Shown here: in pieces, positions 61,350 through 64,000 of the stretch | Layout of the letters: each line of letters opens with the position of its first letter | How positions within the stretch are numbered: position 1 is the stretch's first letter | Assembly (NCBI GenBank): GCA_014706295.1 | Contig: JACSVZ010000001.1 | Location: 43,490,383 to 43,554,382 of the forward strand | Source: Lycocorax pyrrhopterus obiensis | Taxonomy: Eukaryota; Chordata; Aves; Passeriformes; Paradisaeidae | Direction: 5' to 3' | Length of the DNA: 64,000 nt | The notes under the pieces: model-generated | What the model was told of the DNA's origin: nothing | Seen by the model: only the letters and a program-made list of their open reading frames with translations | Database searches by the model: none | Position numbers and translations under genes: made by a program

Positions 61350-64000
61350 TGGCAAGAGACATACTGGGATAGTCTTAATCATAATTTTATCTATAGGGCA
61401 ATTCCAGTTCCCAAATAAGGGAAGAATTTAATTTTTCATCATTGACAGTTGGATTAAATGATGGTATGTTTATACACCAGAATTTTCTTTACTGATGCAA
61501 CAATCTTTAGTGACTTAAATGCTATGCTTATTATAGATTCAATATTGACTGGTAGATATTCTGCTAAATAACTATTTATATCTGTTAATCTGACTGGCTT
61601 TGTCCCATTTTCTGTGAACTTGCTTGTCCTCCAACAACAGTGCCTGTTTGTGAAAGAGAGGAAAAATATATTTTGAGTAACAATGTGAACTAAAATTAAA
61701 TTAAAATTAAATAGTGTAATGAGAACTTTCAGATAGGAACAGTCAAAAAGATGTGTATTTCAGAGGAACTCCATCAGGAAAACGGTATTTGAAAAACAGG
61801 CTGATACCTTAATGTGGAGGGTTTCATTGACCCTCACAGTAATCTAGCAGCTATTTTAAGTCCTCAGAATTTAATGACAAAGCTTCTTTGAGGGATAAAA
61901 ATTGTGCTCGTGTTCTGTCCAATTTTCCTGAAAGAGTAGTATGATAGATAATATAAAAACATCAGCTGTGGTCAGAGAACTAAAGGTATTTATTGCTAAG
62001 AATTCGTCTGCCAGTAGAGAAATGCTCTTGCCACTTGATATAGCAAAGGCATTTTGGCTGGTCCCATCACTGACAAGATGGAGAACTTGCCTTTCCAAAG
62101 CTCCTGAAGCCCAGGGTGTCCCAGGGAATACGGTAATACCTGTATGTAGATTATGAAAGTGAGAATGGAATATCAATACAGCATCACATGCAAGATACAT
62201 GCATCACAGCAAGACTCAAGGGCATTAAAACTTGCTGATTACCATCTCTTTCTTCATTGCTTGCTAATTATCTGCTTTTTTTTTATTTCACTGCCAAACT
62301 GCTGCTTCTAAACACAAAGAAATTCTCATCTATGTCTTCCAATCCATTTTTCAGAGTTCTCAGGTGTAGAGCAATAGAACAAGAGGAACTAAAGTCTGAA
62401 ACGAGGTCGTGAAAGTGGCTTTCATGGACATGCCAAAGAGGAGAGATGAACATGTGAAGGTGAATATAAAAAAATTAAATATGTCTGCTGCTCTCTCATT
62501 CCCGACTTAGGTATTCTTAACAGAATAGTTCAGACTGATTTTTATATTCATTTTTAAAAATTGATTTCTAAAGAATTATTTGTTGAAAATATTTTTCTGG
62601 TCATCTCCCCTACCCCCTACCACTATAGGAGTTTTAGTATTTAGAAGGGAGATTTTTTTTGTAAGGTAGTTTATATTTGAGTTTATATTTAAGTTAGGTT
62701 AATCTACAAGATTGCCTGAAAACTCAAATATTTTCAGATCCTTTGACATTGAATCAAAACCAATATCAAAATAGAGGGCTAGGCCTAGAAGATTGGCAAG
62801 GAATTTGTTTAATTCTGTAACCAAGACTGAGCATTGCTAAGACAATAGAAAAATAAAATAGGCCCTAAAAAGTAACTGGCCCTATGCTATATTCAACTAC
62901 GCAAGTAATAGCTTTGGCACTCTAGTTACCAGTATTTTTTTAATTATTATTATAGTTTTGTTTGTTTGTTTCAACTCTGATAGCAGTAATTTACCTTTTC
63001 CCCTTGATGATCCATGTCTCATTCCATTCCAATCTACAGCTCAGGAGAATATTCCATGGAGAATCACCGTTCCTCAGGAGGCATAAACGTTTAAATGGCA
63101 TTGTAAAGACAGCTCCAGCAGAGCTGTTCTGGGAGGAACATCCTGAAGTCAGCTCATATGACCAGAGTTAAAGGCCAGTGACTCCTGTGCCAGTACAGGG
63201 ACTTATGAGTAGGACAGAGACAAAACCATCACAGCAGCATATGAAAAAAATCTGGGGAAAACAAGGACAGGATAGGTGAGGTGTCCCCCAGACAGTGTCC
63301 AGTTTAGGCATACATACACATCATCTTAGCAAATGACTAATTCTACATAAAAGATGAAGACACTGAGAGCTAAATAATATATCAAACTCCTTCTGACCTG
63401 AAATCATGATGTTAAAACGTGCTGCTGCCAGGCTCATGCAGTAACTTTTTAATTTCTGTCTTATTTAAGCTGTTTGAGGGTACAGGTAAGTGCCTTTTTT
63501 AATTTGTGCCTGAAGTGTTAGGACACTTGTGCCCAGTCATACGTCAGCATTGAACATTAGCTGGCCCAAGTAACTGAAGATACTTTGCATAAATGGAGAT
63601 AATCGCTACTGTCTTTGAATTAAAATGAACAAAGCAATGGATGTGCATACACATCCATAGCCATGTGTAAGCAAGTGTATTTACACATTTTATATAAACA
63701 ACTCTACAGTGAGGGAAACAGTGGGAGCATTGCTGCAGGAGGAAGCCAAGAGAGAGAAAAGGAGAACTCATTTTAGGCTCAGAGCTGACCAAAAGCCAGT
63801 CTTAGATTTATGCATAAAGAGGTAGCCTCCTCTTGTTTATTCTCTTCGAAGAAAGGAGAATCTGTAATCTTCCTTTGCAAATAGGCTGGGTTATATTAAA
63901 GAGATAACTGAAAAAAAGATTTTTTGTTCCTCTTGTGGTTCTTGTTTGGTTGGTTTATTTTTGTTTTGGTTTTGTGGCTGTTTTTTGTTTGTTTTTGCTT
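61350..64000. other. AT-rich non-coding stretch to the window end
   Basis: No gene or classified transposon was identified. The last 60 bases are T/G-rich low-complexity sequence. A donor-like GTAAGTG at 63485 has no matching exon upstream. Confidence 0.5.

Overview
This looks like avian nuclear DNA, most likely from a songbird (passerine). The evidence is the repeat content. There are several CR1 LINE pieces with the bird-type 3' end, including the TTCTGTGA-like terminal repeats at about 20.53 kb and 32.47 kb. There is a SINE at about 50.3 kb with an isoleucine-tRNA-like head joined to a CR1 3' tail, an architecture known from passerines (TguSINE1 type). There is also a retroviral LTR of avian type at about 60.7-61.3 kb. 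Most of the window is AT-rich, gene-poor sequence, either intergenic or inside long introns. No complete protein-coding gene can be read. Most long open frames are chance frames, frames inside the CpG island, or decayed CR1 coding sequence.

Layout. 1-12.5 kb: AT-rich, with only simple repeats and one weak coding-like stretch at 5.74-5.98 kb. 12.5-13.3 kb: two diverged copies of one unnamed sequence about 620 bp apart. 13.3-19.9 kb: mostly featureless, with a CR1 3' end on the minus strand at 16.6 kb and coding-like minus-strand stretches at 15.4-15.6 and 18.7-19.0 kb. 20.0-20.5 kb: plus-strand CR1 with an internal deletion. 22.75-23.72 kb: one strong CpG island, the only clear promoter-like element. 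24-32 kb: AT-rich, with a possible minus-strand transcript end near 28.85 kb. 32.47-33.24 kb: minus-strand CR1 retaining decayed reverse-transcriptase C-terminal coding sequence. 39.28-39.39 kb: an ancient L2/MIR-type remnant. 43.46-43.51 and 50.86-51.54 kb: two candidate exons on the plus strand. They join in phase, end in a stop codon, and are followed by a poly(A) signal, so they probably represent the 3' end of a real gene I cannot name. 48.0-48.5, 50.3 and 55.4 kb: old CR1 pieces and the SINE. 60.68-61.35 kb: LTR. The rest to 64 kb is AT-rich.

How it fits together. The simplest reading is a plus-strand gene whose last two coding exons lie at 43.5 and 50.9 kb. The CpG island at 23 kb is a possible but unproven start for it or for a shorter isoform. 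I found no preceding exon that joins in the required phase, so the upstream exons may lie outside the window. I see no undescribed biological system. The most useful leads are the unassigned two-exon gene end, the orphan CpG island, and the diverged duplicate near 12.5-13.3 kb.
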